Shown: positions 44,491 to 52,615 of the stretch, piece by piece
Position numbering within the stretch: position 1 is the first letter of the stretch
Layout of the letters: each line of letters begins with the position of its first letter
Position numbers and translations under genes: made by a program
The notes under the pieces: generated by a model
Seen by the model: the letters and a program-made list of their open reading frames with translations, nothing else
What the model was told of the DNA's origin: nothing
The model's database searches: none
Assembly (NCBI RefSeq): GCF_003635115.1
Contig: NZ_RBXJ01000003.1
Span: 197,324-261,323, forward strand
Length of the DNA: 64,000 bases
Source: Microbacterium sp. AG1240
GTDB lineage: Bacteria > Actinomycetota > Actinomycetes > Actinomycetales > Microbacteriaceae
Direction of reading: 5' to 3'

Positions 44491-45762
44491 ATGAGAACCC
44501 CACGCATCACCGCAGCCATCGCGTCCGTCGCGGTGGCCGCCCTCGCATTCACCGCCTGCGCGTCGGCCGATGCCGGCTCGGGACCGGAGAGCGCCGACCT
44601 GACCGTCTGGTTCATGCGCGGCGACGTCTCCGACGAGGCCCAGCAGTGGCTCGTCGACGAGTGGGCGACCCAGCACGACGGCGCCGAGCTCACTATCGAG
44701 ATCCAGGACTGGGACGGCATCGTCACGAAGCTGCAGACCTCCCTCTCGAGCCCGCAGCAGACGCCCGACGTCGTCGAACTCGGCAACACGCAGGTGCTCG
44801 CCTTCGCCGCGGCCGGCGCGCTCACCGACATCTCGGACATGACCGAGGAGATCGGCGGGGATGACCTCATCCCCAGCCTCGTCGACACCGGTTCGTACGA
44901 GGACGCGCTGTACGCCGCACCCCTGTTCGCCGGATCGCGCATCGTCTTCTACCGCGAGTCCCTTCTCGAGGCCGCCGGCATCGAGGTGCCGGAGACGCTG
45001 CCCGAGCTCACCGCCGCCGCCGCCGCACTGCAGGCGGCCAACCCCGCGGGTACGACCGACTTCGAGGGCTTCTACATGCCCGCCCCCGACTGGGGTGCGG
45101 CGACGGGATGGTTCTTCACGAACGGTTCGAACTACGCCGAGCAGAACGAGGACGGCACGTGGAAGGGCACGCTGTCGAGCCCCGAAGGACAGGCGGCGAT
45201 GGCGGAGCTGCAGGAGATGTACGAGACCGGTGGTCTCACGGCGGCGACGTCGACGACCCAGGACTACCAGCAGGCCTACGCCGTCTTCAACGAGGGACGC
45301 GCCGGCATGTTCACCTCGCTGAGCCTCACGTGGGACAAGATCGATCCGGCCATCCAGGAGGACACCGGAGTCATGGTGCTTCCGGGTCTCGAGGCGGGAA
45401 CGCCCGGTGCCACTCTGGCGGGCGGATCGAACATCGCGATCTCGAAGAACTCTGCGAACCAGGAGAACTCCCGCGAGCTCATCCGCATGATCATGGGCGA
45501 GGAGTTCCAGACTCTCTTCGCGAAGGCCGGCTGGGTCCCGGGAAATCAGGCATACGGTGCGCCGCTCGCCGAGACCGCCGTGGGCGCCGCGGAGCTGGAG
45601 GCGGTGGCGGCTGCGCAGGCCACTCCCCTGGCCGAGAACTGGGCTGTCGTGGAGAGCAACGACGTCATCCGCGAGCTTCTGGTTCGCGTGGCCAAGGGCG
45701 AGGACATCGAAGCCCTGGGTGCGGAATTCGACGGGAAGATCGAGTCCCTCCTCAACGGCTGA
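44491..45762 (+). CDS. sugar ABC transporter substrate-binding lipoprotein
   Basis: Family-1 (CUT1-type) extracellular binding protein, 423 residues. Signal peptide with lipobox ending FTAC, so Cys23 would carry the lipid. LTVWFMRGDVSDEAQQWLVDEW opens the mature domain. Followed by two permease genes; no ATPase is encoded nearby, so a shared MsiK-type ATPase elsewhere probably energises it. Ligand unknown; the neighbours suggest a fucosylated or HexNAc oligosaccharide. Confidence 0.9.
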   Translation: MRTPRITAAIASVAVAALAFTACASADAGSGPESADLTVWFMRGDVSDEAQQWLVDEWATQHDGAELTIEIQDWDGIVTKLQTSLSSPQQTPDVVELGNTQVLAFAAAGALTDISDMTEEIGGDDLIPSLVDTGSYEDALYAAPLFAGSRIVFYRESLLEAAGIEVPETLPELTAAAAALQAANPAGTTDFEGFYMPAPDWGAATGWFFTNGSNYAEQNEDGTWKGTLSSPEGQAAMAELQEMYETGGLTAATSTTQDYQQAYAVFNEGRAGMFTSLSLTWDKIDPAIQEDTGVMVLPGLEAGTPGATLAGGSNIAISKNSANQENSRELIRMIMGEEFQTLFAKAGWVPGNQAYGAPLAETAVGAAELEAVAAAQATPLAENWAVVESNDVIRELLVRVAKGEDIEALGAEFDGKIESLLNG

Positions 45763-45767
45763 TCGCT

Positions 45768-45819
45768 CAGCCCCTCCACCCCACCGTTGAGGGGCTGCGA
45801 GTTCTGCTCGCAGCCCCTC
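45768..45819 (+). promoter_or_regulatory. two competing hairpins between binding protein and permeases
   Basis: Three segments: CAGCCCCTC (45768-45776), GAGGGGCTGCGAG (45789-45801) and CTCGCAGCCCCTC (45807-45819). The middle one pairs with either the first (9 bp) or, better, the last (13 bp, loop TTCTG). No T-run follows. It may lower permease expression relative to the binding protein or protect the upstream mRNA end. Confidence 0.65.
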
Positions 45820-45838
45820 CTCCCGAACGGAAGAGCCC

Positions 45839-46801
45839 ATGACCATCACTGCCGCCCCCGTGGCCGGGAGTAGCGAAAGCCCGCCGGTGACGAGTGCCCC
45901 GGCACCGCGGCGGCGTCGTCGCAACCTGACCCCGCTCTATCTCGCACTCCCCGCCGTGGGGATCATGGTGGTGGCGCAGGGGTACCCCCTCGTCACCCAG
46001 TTCCTGATGTCGTTCCAGGAGTTCGGGTTGCGACAGCAGTTCGGCGCTCCCGCTGATTGGGTCGGGCTGAGCAACTACATCGCCGTCCTCTCCGACCCCG
46101 GGTTCTGGGCGGTGCTGTGGCGCACCCTCCTCTTCGCCGCCGTCTGCGCCACCGCCACGATGGTCATCGGTGTGCTCGCCGCCATCCTCATGGGGCGCGT
46201 GAAGGCATGGGTGCGCGTGAGCCTGCAGGTAGCGATGCTCCTCGCGTGGGCGACGCCCCACCTGTCATCGCTCACGGTGTGGCAATGGCTCTTCAACACC
46301 CGAAACGGAGTGGTGAACAACGCGCTGGTCGCGATGGGATTCACTCAGTTCGCGAATCACGGCTGGCTCCTCGATCCGGTGTCGTTCTTCGCCATCGCCG
46401 CGGCGGTCGTGATCTGGGGCAGCGTGCCCCTGGTCATGCTGATGACCTACGCCGCGATGACGCAGGTCGACACCGAGGTGCTGGAGGCGGCGCAACTCGA
46501 CGGCACGACGGGGGCCCAGCGGTTCCGTCACGTCGTACTGCCCTGGATCGCCCCGATGCTTCTCCTCGTCGGGCTCCTCCAGATCATCTGGGACCTGCGC
46601 GTCTTCACGCAGATCTCCGTTCTACAGGACGGCGGCGCGGTGGCGAGCGAGACCAACCTCCTCGGCACGTACATCTATCAAGTGGGACTCGGACAGGGCA
46701 ACTACGGTTCGGGGTCCGCCATCGCGATGATCATGCTCCTGCTGACCCTCGTGATCACCTTCGGCTACGTGCGTGAACTGATGAGACGAGGCGACGCATG
46801 A
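45839..46801 (+). CDS. sugar ABC transporter permease (MalF-type)
   Basis: A 320-residue inner-membrane permease with six helices. The ATPase-contact loop is EAAQLDGTTGAQRFRHVVLP, and the basic N-terminus RRRRRNLTPLY is cytoplasmic. Its partner permease begins 4 bases before this stop. Confidence 0.93.
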   Translation: MTITAAPVAGSSESPPVTSAPAPRRRRRNLTPLYLALPAVGIMVVAQGYPLVTQFLMSFQEFGLRQQFGAPADWVGLSNYIAVLSDPGFWAVLWRTLLFAAVCATATMVIGVLAAILMGRVKAWVRVSLQVAMLLAWATPHLSSLTVWQWLFNTRNGVVNNALVAMGFTQFANHGWLLDPVSFFAIAAAVVIWGSVPLVMLMTYAAMTQVDTEVLEAAQLDGTTGAQRFRHVVLPWIAPMLLLVGLLQIIWDLRVFTQISVLQDGGAVASETNLLGTYIYQVGLGQGNYGSGSAIAMIMLLLTLVITFGYVRELMRRGDA

Positions 46802-47688
46802 GTGTCCAGTACGCCACCCCGACGACCCCGCTCCCCCCTCGCCGTCGCGGACCACGCCTCCGAACGCGCACCGGGTCGTTCTTCCTCAATGCACTGACCC
46901 TCCTCGCGGCCGTGGTGTGGGTGTTCCCCGTCTACTGGATGGTCAACAGCAGCCTCCAGTCCTACAGCGGGGTCTACGGCGCCAACGCCAACCTCGTGCC
47001 TTTCCCGTTCTCGGTCGCCTCCTACGGCGAGGTGCTCGCCGACAGCAGCTTCTGGCGGGCGATGTCGCAGAGCGCGACCGTCACGGCCATCGCGGTGGTG
47101 GTGTCGCTGTTCAGCGCGGTCCTCGCCGCGGCGGCGCTCAGCCGGTTCCGGTTCCGCAGCAAGCGGGCGGTCCTGCTGACCATCCTCATCGTCCAGATGA
47201 TCCCCGCTGAAGCCCTCTTCATCGCGCAGTACCGGATGATGGACGGCTGGGGACTCATCAACTCGGTCGTGGGGCTCGCGCTTCTCTACGCGGGGGCTTC
47301 GATCCCCATCACCATCTGGATGCTCAAGGGCTTCGTCGACGGGATCCCCTACGAGCTGGAAGAGGCGGCCCAGATCGACGGCTGCAGCCGTTTCGGGGCC
47401 TTCATGCGGGTCACCATGCCGTTGCTCGCGCCGGGGTTCGTCGCCTCGGGGGTGTTCGCCCTGTTGGCGTCGTGGAACGAGTACACGCTCGCGCTCGTGG
47501 TCATGACCGACCCCGGGTCGCTCACCCTCCCGCTGTGGCTACGTCGCTTCAGTTCGCCCTTCGAGGCGACCGACTGGGGTGCGGTGATGGCGGGTTCCGC
47601 GCTCATCGCGATCCCCGTGATCATCGTGTTCATGTTCGTGCAGTCGCGGATGGCGACGGGTCTCACGGGGGGCTCGGTCAAGGGCTGA
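46798..47688 (+). CDS. sugar ABC transporter permease (MalG-type)
   Basis: A 296-residue permease with six helices and the loop EEAAQIDGCSRFGAFMRVTMP; the ending SRMATGLTGGSVKG is the usual MalG-type C-terminus. Overlaps the upstream permease by 4 bases. Its stop lies 3 bases from the stop of the convergent M20 peptidase gene. Confidence 0.93.
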   Translation: MSVQYATPTTPLPPRRRGPRLRTRTGSFFLNALTLLAAVVWVFPVYWMVNSSLQSYSGVYGANANLVPFPFSVASYGEVLADSSFWRAMSQSATVTAIAVVVSLFSAVLAAAALSRFRFRSKRAVLLTILIVQMIPAEALFIAQYRMMDGWGLINSVVGLALLYAGASIPITIWMLKGFVDGIPYELEEAAQIDGCSRFGAFMRVTMPLLAPGFVASGVFALLASWNEYTLALVVMTDPGSLTLPLWLRRFSSPFEATDWGAVMAGSALIAIPVIIVFMFVQSRMATGLTGGSVKG

Positions 47689-47691
47689 CGT

Positions 47692-48738
47692 TCACGGGGC
47701 GCCCGCGTCCTCGGTCCCGCAGAAGTCGAGGACCACGGGGGAGTCGTCTTCGACGACGCTCCAGGGAAGCCACTCGAGCCCCGGAGCGAGCGTGTAGGAC
47801 ACCTCGAGCTCCGGGTCTGCGGCGCGGCGACCGTCGAGCCACGACTCGATGCCGTCGGCGACGGATCGCGGAGTCATACCGGGAACCGTGCGGATCTCGA
47901 GGCCGAAGGTGGCCCTTCCCGGGGTGACGCCGAACGACACCCCCGCCGACAGGGTCACCCCCACCGTCACGGTCGGAGCAGCCTCCAGGGCACCCACTCG
48001 CGCGGAGGGGAACGACAGGCTCGATGCCGCATCCAGCATCAGTTCCGCCGCCTTCAGCGCCGCGTTGACGGTGGGGAGCCTGTCGGACAGTCCCGAGTGC
48101 TTCTGGGTTCCGCCGACGGTCACCATCGCGCCGAGGATGCCCCGGGAGACGAGGTGGATACCCTGCCAGTCGCGAGTCCATCCGCTGGGCTCGCCGATGA
48201 GCGCGGCGTCGATGCCGGCGTCCGCGAGAAGGGGGGCGATCAGACGTGCTCCCGCGCCGGCTCCGGCCTCCTCGTCAGCGAGCAGCCCCAGGACGACGTC
48301 TCCTCGCAGCACGACTCCGCTCGCCTGCACCGCCCGCACCGCGATCAGCATCGCGGCGACGGCCCCCTTCATGTCGGTCGTGCCCAGACCGACGAGGTCG
48401 CCGTCGATGAGCGTGGCCGCGAACGGGTCGGAACGCCACTGGTCTGCCGCGTCGCCGACGGGTTTGGTGTCGACGTGCCCGCAGAGCAGGAGCGTGCGTC
48501 CTCCGCCCGCGCCGGGGATGCGTGCGATCAGACTCGGACGGTGGCGAACGGGTTCGACGATCCGACGGTCGAGCACGCCCATCTCGGCGAGGATGCCGTC
48601 CAGGCGCGCGACGACGAGCCGTTCGTCGCCCCACGGCGGGATCTGACTGTCGATGGAGACCAGCTCGGTGACGAGCGCGAGCAGATCGTCGGTGTGCTCG
48701 TCCAGATATCGGTCCACGGCTGCGGTCACATTGGTCAT
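47692..48738 (-). CDS. M20-family metallopeptidase, shortened near the C-terminus
   Basis: A 348-residue relative of ArgE/DapE. The catalytic domain has CGHVDTKP (first His and Asp), GTTDMKGAVAAM (bridging Asp) and LLADEEAGAG (Glu pair), then the dimerisation domain. The C-terminal catalytic part that normally carries a GXTDA-type block and the last metal-binding His is missing: after EDDSPVV the text passes straight to LDFCGTEDAGAP, which looks like a normal M20 end. About 50-60 residues seem to be lost, so activity is doubtful. Divergent from the D-aminoacylase gene. Confidence 0.8.
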   Translation of the reverse strand: MTNVTAAVDRYLDEHTDDLLALVTELVSIDSQIPPWGDERLVVARLDGILAEMGVLDRRIVEPVRHRPSLIARIPGAGGGRTLLLCGHVDTKPVGDAADQWRSDPFAATLIDGDLVGLGTTDMKGAVAAMLIAVRAVQASGVVLRGDVVLGLLADEEAGAGAGARLIAPLLADAGIDAALIGEPSGWTRDWQGIHLVSRGILGAMVTVGGTQKHSGLSDRLPTVNAALKAAELMLDAASSLSFPSARVGALEAAPTVTVGVTLSAGVSFGVTPGRATFGLEIRTVPGMTPRSVADGIESWLDGRRAADPELEVSYTLAPGLEWLPWSVVEDDSPVVLDFCGTEDAGAP

Positions 48739-48787
48739 CTCGTCCCCCTCGACGTCACGGCTGACCCGACGGGGGCCGACTATGTTT

Positions 48788-48807
48788 GTATGGACATGGT
48801 ACTAACC
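48788..48807 (+). promoter_or_regulatory. candidate operator upstream of the D-aminoacylase gene
   Basis: GTATGGACATGGTACTAACC, 17 bases before the start codon and within the M20/D-aminoacylase divergent gap. It matches 44421-44440 at 14 of 20 positions (GTATGGA-A--GTAC-AAC). Confidence 0.5.
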
Positions 48808-48823
48808 CGACGGGAGTGTCGTT

Positions 48824-50431
48824 GTGCTGATCACGGGAGCGGTCGTCGTCGACGGCACGGGGGCGCCGAGGTACGAGGCCGACGTGAGGGTCGCGGGTGC
48901 GCGCATCGAGACCGTCTCTCCTCGGATCGCGCCGAAGGCGGACGAGGACGTCCTGGATGCTGCGGGTCTGATCCTCGCGCCGGGATTCATCGATATGCAC
49001 GCGCACTCCGATCTCGAGGTACTGCGCCCGGGGTCGCACACCGCGAAGCTCCGCCAGGGGGTGACCACGGAGGTCATCGGTCAGGACGGCCTCTCGTACG
49101 CCCCCGTCGACCGCGAGACGCTCGCAGACGTTCGGGAGAGGATCGGCGGCTGGCACGGCGATCTGCCGGACGCGCGCTTCACCTGGCGCACGGTCGATGC
49201 CTACCTCGCCGCGCTCGACGAGGGGATCCCGACCAACTGCGCCTACCTTGTCCCCCAGGGCAACGTGCGCATGATGGTGGTCGGGCACGGTGCGCAGGCG
49301 GCGACCGCGGGCCAGATCGACCGGATGCGCGGACTCGTTCGTGAGGGCCTCGACGCCGGTGCGTTCGGTTTGTCCAGCGGTCTGACTTACGCTCCGGGGA
49401 TGCACGCCTCGTACGCCGAGCTCGCGGCCCTGTGCGAGGTCGTCGCCGAGTACGGCGGCTACTGGTCCCCGCACACCCGCAGCTACGGGCGAGCGGCCAT
49501 CGAGGCGTACAGCGAGGTGATCTCGATCGCCCGAGACACGGGGTGCGCCGTTCACCTGACGCACGCCACCATGAACTTCGCCCCGAATCGGGGCAGGGCG
49601 AACGAGCTGCTCGACCTGGTGGACAGCGCCGTCGCCGACGGCGTGGACGTCACGCTCGACTCCTATCCCTACCTGGCGGGAGCGACCACGCTCGCGGCCC
49701 TCCTGCCCGCGAGGTTCACCGAGGGAGGCGTGGTGGGGGCGCTGGCGCTTCTGGGAGACGCCGATGCGGTGGAAGGACTCCGCGTGGCGTGGGAGGAGAC
49801 CGGCACCGACGCCTCGCACGGGGAGATCATGGATTGGGACGCCTTGCAGATCTCCAGCGTGGAGAGCGCGGCGCTCGCCGAGTGCGCGGGGCGGACGATC
49901 TCGCAGCTGGTGGGCGAGCCCGCACTCGGGAGTCCGCCTACCGGCTTCGACGCGGCGGTGCAGATCCTCCGCCGCGACCGGCTCAGGACCGGCATCCTGA
50001 TGCACATCGGCGACGAGGCGAACGTCCGCGCCATCATGGGTCACCCGCGCCACATGGGCGGCAGCGACGGGATCCTCGTCGGGGCACGCCCGCACCCCCG
50101 CGGGTGGGGGACGTTCCCCCGGTACATCCGGGAGTACGCCGGGCGCCAGGGGATCTTCACGCTCGAGGAGTGCATCCGGCACCTGGCGGGCAGTCCCGCG
50201 CGTCGTCTGGGGCTGACCGACCGCGGGACGGTGACGGAGGGCGCCGTGGCCGACCTGGCTGTCTTCGATCCCCTGCGCATCGGCGACGTCAGCACGTACG
50301 ACGACCCCCGACGGGACTCCGACGGCATGACGTACGTGACCATCGGCGGTGAGCTGGTCATCGACCGCGGCCGGCCCACGCAGCGGCGGGCCGGGCGCGC
50401 GCTTCGTCACTCCGCGGGCGGTGCGCGATGA
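48824..50431 (+). CDS. N-acyl-D-amino-acid deacylase (D-aminoacylase)
   Basis: A 535-residue amidohydrolase. Metal ligands are seen in GFIDMHAHSDLE (HXH), SPHTRSYG and HLTHATM, and GAFGLSSGLTYAPG is typical of the D-aminoacylase group. The cysteine that helps hold zinc in well-studied D-aminoacylases is replaced: the site reads VTTEVIGQDGLSYAP. Predicted to release D-amino acids from N-acyl derivatives in the cytoplasm. The GTG start follows GGGAG. Overlaps the PfkB gene by 4 bases. Confidence 0.87.
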   Translation: MLITGAVVVDGTGAPRYEADVRVAGARIETVSPRIAPKADEDVLDAAGLILAPGFIDMHAHSDLEVLRPGSHTAKLRQGVTTEVIGQDGLSYAPVDRETLADVRERIGGWHGDLPDARFTWRTVDAYLAALDEGIPTNCAYLVPQGNVRMMVVGHGAQAATAGQIDRMRGLVREGLDAGAFGLSSGLTYAPGMHASYAELAALCEVVAEYGGYWSPHTRSYGRAAIEAYSEVISIARDTGCAVHLTHATMNFAPNRGRANELLDLVDSAVADGVDVTLDSYPYLAGATTLAALLPARFTEGGVVGALALLGDADAVEGLRVAWEETGTDASHGEIMDWDALQISSVESAALAECAGRTISQLVGEPALGSPPTGFDAAVQILRRDRLRTGILMHIGDEANVRAIMGHPRHMGGSDGILVGARPHPRGWGTFPRYIREYAGRQGIFTLEECIRHLAGSPARRLGLTDRGTVTEGAVADLAVFDPLRIGDVSTYDDPRRDSDGMTYVTIGGELVIDRGRPTQRRAGRALRHSAGGAR

Positions 50432-51342
50432 TGCCCGCCCGTGAACGCACGCCGATCGACGTGCTCTGCGTCGGGGAGACGATGGCCGTCCTCGCCCCGG
50501 AGGATGCCCTGCCCTTCCGCGTCGGCGGCCCGCTCGCACTGCACGTCGGCGGGGCGGAGTCGAACGTCGCCGGGGGGCTCGCGGCGGCGGGCCATCGCGT
50601 CGCGTGGGCCAGCAGGGTGGGCAGGGATGCTTTCGGCGACCTCATCGTCGACGAGCTCGCCGCTTCCGGCATCGACGTGAGCTACGTCGAGCGCACCTCG
50701 GCACCCACCGGGGTGTACTTCAAGAGTCCCGAGAACGACGGAGTGCGCCCCCTGTACTACCGCTCGGGGTCCGCAGCATCCACGATGGACGCCCCGTTCG
50801 CCGACCACCTCGCCGAGAGGGTGCAGCCGCGGATCGTGCATGTCAGTGGCATCACGGCGCAGATCTCCGCCACCGGTCTCGAGCTGCTGCGCCGCGTGTG
50901 CGTCGACCGGGTCTTCGCAGACGCCCTGGTCAGCTTCGACGTGAACCACCGTCCCGCGCTCGCGGACGCGGCGACCCCCGACGCCCTCCTGGCCCTCGCC
51001 CGTGCGGCGGACGTCTGCTTCGTGGGTGCCGACGAGGCAGCTCGCGTGTGGGGCTGCAGCGCCGCTCAGATCCCCGAGCTCCTCCGCGGACCGCGTCACC
51101 TCGTCGTGAAGGACGCAGACGTCGACGCCGTCGAATACACCGGCGCCGTCCTCACCCGCGTTCCCGCTGCTCGCGTCGAGGTCGTCGAGCCGACGGGGGC
51201 CGGCGACGCCTTCGCGGCGGGGTGGCTCGACGCCTACCTCGCCGGGGCGTCGGCCCACGTCCGTCTCGAGGCGGGGCACCGCAGGGCGGCGCTGGCGCTC
51301 ACTTCTCACGGTGACACCTCGCACGGAACCGGAGCACGCTGA
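50428..51342 (+). CDS. PfkB-family carbohydrate kinase (KDG-kinase-like)
   Basis: A 304-residue ribokinase-fold kinase. The opening DVLCVGETMAVLAP and GGAESNVAGGLAAAGHRVAW resemble 2-keto-3-deoxygluconate kinases; the anion hole and catalytic base are in EPTGAGDAFAAGW. Its start overlaps the D-aminoacylase stop (ATGA), so the two are translationally coupled. The sugar substrate cannot be fixed from sequence. Confidence 0.87.
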   Translation: MMPARERTPIDVLCVGETMAVLAPEDALPFRVGGPLALHVGGAESNVAGGLAAAGHRVAWASRVGRDAFGDLIVDELAASGIDVSYVERTSAPTGVYFKSPENDGVRPLYYRSGSAASTMDAPFADHLAERVQPRIVHVSGITAQISATGLELLRRVCVDRVFADALVSFDVNHRPALADAATPDALLALARAADVCFVGADEAARVWGCSAAQIPELLRGPRHLVVKDADVDAVEYTGAVLTRVPAARVEVVEPTGAGDAFAAGWLDAYLAGASAHVRLEAGHRRAALALTSHGDTSHGTGAR

Positions 51343-51361
51343 CCCGCGACCCGGCCGTCAA

Positions 51362-51386
51362 CGCCCGCCTCGCCTGAACGGGCGGG
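51362..51386. terminator. possible weak bidirectional terminator
   Basis: CGCCCG and CGGGCG form a 6-bp stem with an 11-base loop in the 56-base gap between the convergent PfkB and ROK genes. No T-run. Confidence 0.3.
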
Positions 51387-51398
51387 GAGGGGCCGCGT

Positions 51399-52373
51399 CT
51401 ACGGTCCGAGGGTGGCGGCGCCGACCGCGGCGGTCGTGCTGCCCTTCGACGCGACGATCAGCCGCTCCTCCAGGCGGAGGGCACGCAGAAAGGCGGAGTG
51501 CCTCGACCTCTCGCGCAGCGCGTTGGCCGCGGCGAGCCGCAGCGGTTCTCCGACGGATGCCACGCCCCCGCCGAGCACGATGAGGTCCGGATCCACCGAC
51601 AGGGCGATCATCTGGATCGCGGTGGCGAGGGCGGAGGAGAACTTCGTCCGTACGGCCACGGCGGTCGCGTTCCCCGCGTCCGCCGCGTCGAACATGCTGG
51701 ACGCCGGCTGCTGCCCGGCCGCGACGGGCCACATGCGCGCGAGGGCGCTTCCCGAGGCGTACTGCTCGATGCATCCTCGCTGCCCGCATCCGCACATCGG
51801 GCCGTGCGGATCGATGGGCACATGGCCGATCTCGCCGGCGATACCGGCCGCCCCGCGCCACAGCTCTCCGCGCACGACGAGGCCGGCCGCCAGGCCGGTT
51901 CCGACGGAGATGAGCGAGACCACCCGGTCGTGCAGGCCCAACTCCTCCACGATCCCGCGAGCGGCCACGTTGACGTCGTTCTCGACGCGGACGTCACCGG
52001 CGTAGCCCAACCGCTCACGGACCAGCCGGGCGAGAGCGACGGGCTTCGCGATGCGCAGGTTGACGGCGTGCTCGATGACCCCGCTGCGTGCGCTCACCAG
52101 TCCCGGGATGCCGATACCGATGGCGTCGACGTTCGACACGTCCAATCCTGAGGCGCTCGCGAGGCTGCGGGCCGCTTCGTGGATGGTGTCGAGCAGACCT
52201 TCGGCGCCGGACAACGTGGCGATCCGAGCCCGAGCGACGATCTCGCCGGTGGGGCCCAGCACGATCCCCAGCGTCTTCGTCCCCCCGATGTCGAAACCGA
52301 TCCGGTACCCCGAGCCGGTGACCGGATCGACGCGCGCCGCCACTCGTGCGGCGTCGAGCGGTGGCGAGGTCAT
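51399..52373 (-). CDS. ROK-family kinase (glucokinase/NAG-kinase type)
   Basis: A 324-residue ROK protein without an N-terminal helix-turn-helix. DIGGTKTLGIVLG binds phosphate, SVGTGLAAGLV and GEIGHVPIDPHG form the active-site region, and the zinc cluster CGCGQRGCIEQYASG is intact. Unlike the ROK protein at 35502 it keeps all ligands, so it is likely an active hexose or N-acetylhexosamine kinase. It is transcribed away from the family-5 ABC operon, and an inverted repeat overlaps its promoter. Confidence 0.88.
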   Translation of the reverse strand: MTSPPLDAARVAARVDPVTGSGYRIGFDIGGTKTLGIVLGPTGEIVARARIATLSGAEGLLDTIHEAARSLASASGLDVSNVDAIGIGIPGLVSARSGVIEHAVNLRIAKPVALARLVRERLGYAGDVRVENDVNVAARGIVEELGLHDRVVSLISVGTGLAAGLVVRGELWRGAAGIAGEIGHVPIDPHGPMCGCGQRGCIEQYASGSALARMWPVAAGQQPASSMFDAADAGNATAVAVRTKFSSALATAIQMIALSVDPDLIVLGGGVASVGEPLRLAAANALRERSRHSAFLRALRLEERLIVASKGSTTAAVGAATLGP

Positions 52374-52406
52374 GGTGAGCTTTCTGGTGGTCCGTCACGG
52401 TGAAAC

Positions 52407-52431
52407 TGTTTGACTGCACTATATACAAACA
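52407..52431. promoter_or_regulatory. inverted-repeat operator between ROK kinase and ABC operon
   Basis: TGTTTG and CAAACA are separated by 13 bases that include TATATA, a possible -10. GTTTG/CAAAC half-sites are like those of XylR-type ROK repressors. On the minus strand it begins GTTTGTAT, the half-site also found at 48784 (plus strand) and, as GTTTGTAC, at 44439 (minus strand). Confidence 0.5.
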
Positions 52432-52615
52432 ATCCCGGGGCCACCCTCTTCCGCTCGATCGCCTCCGGTCGTCCTGGCGCACGAGCCGTATATCGGCGAA
52501 TTCGCAGCACCGCCTGTCTTTTGCTATTGGGCAAGAGCGGGTGTTACGTTGTGCCCCTGACAAACCCATGCACCACGGGTAGCGCAACGAAGCATCATGG
52601 GAAGGACCCGACCAC

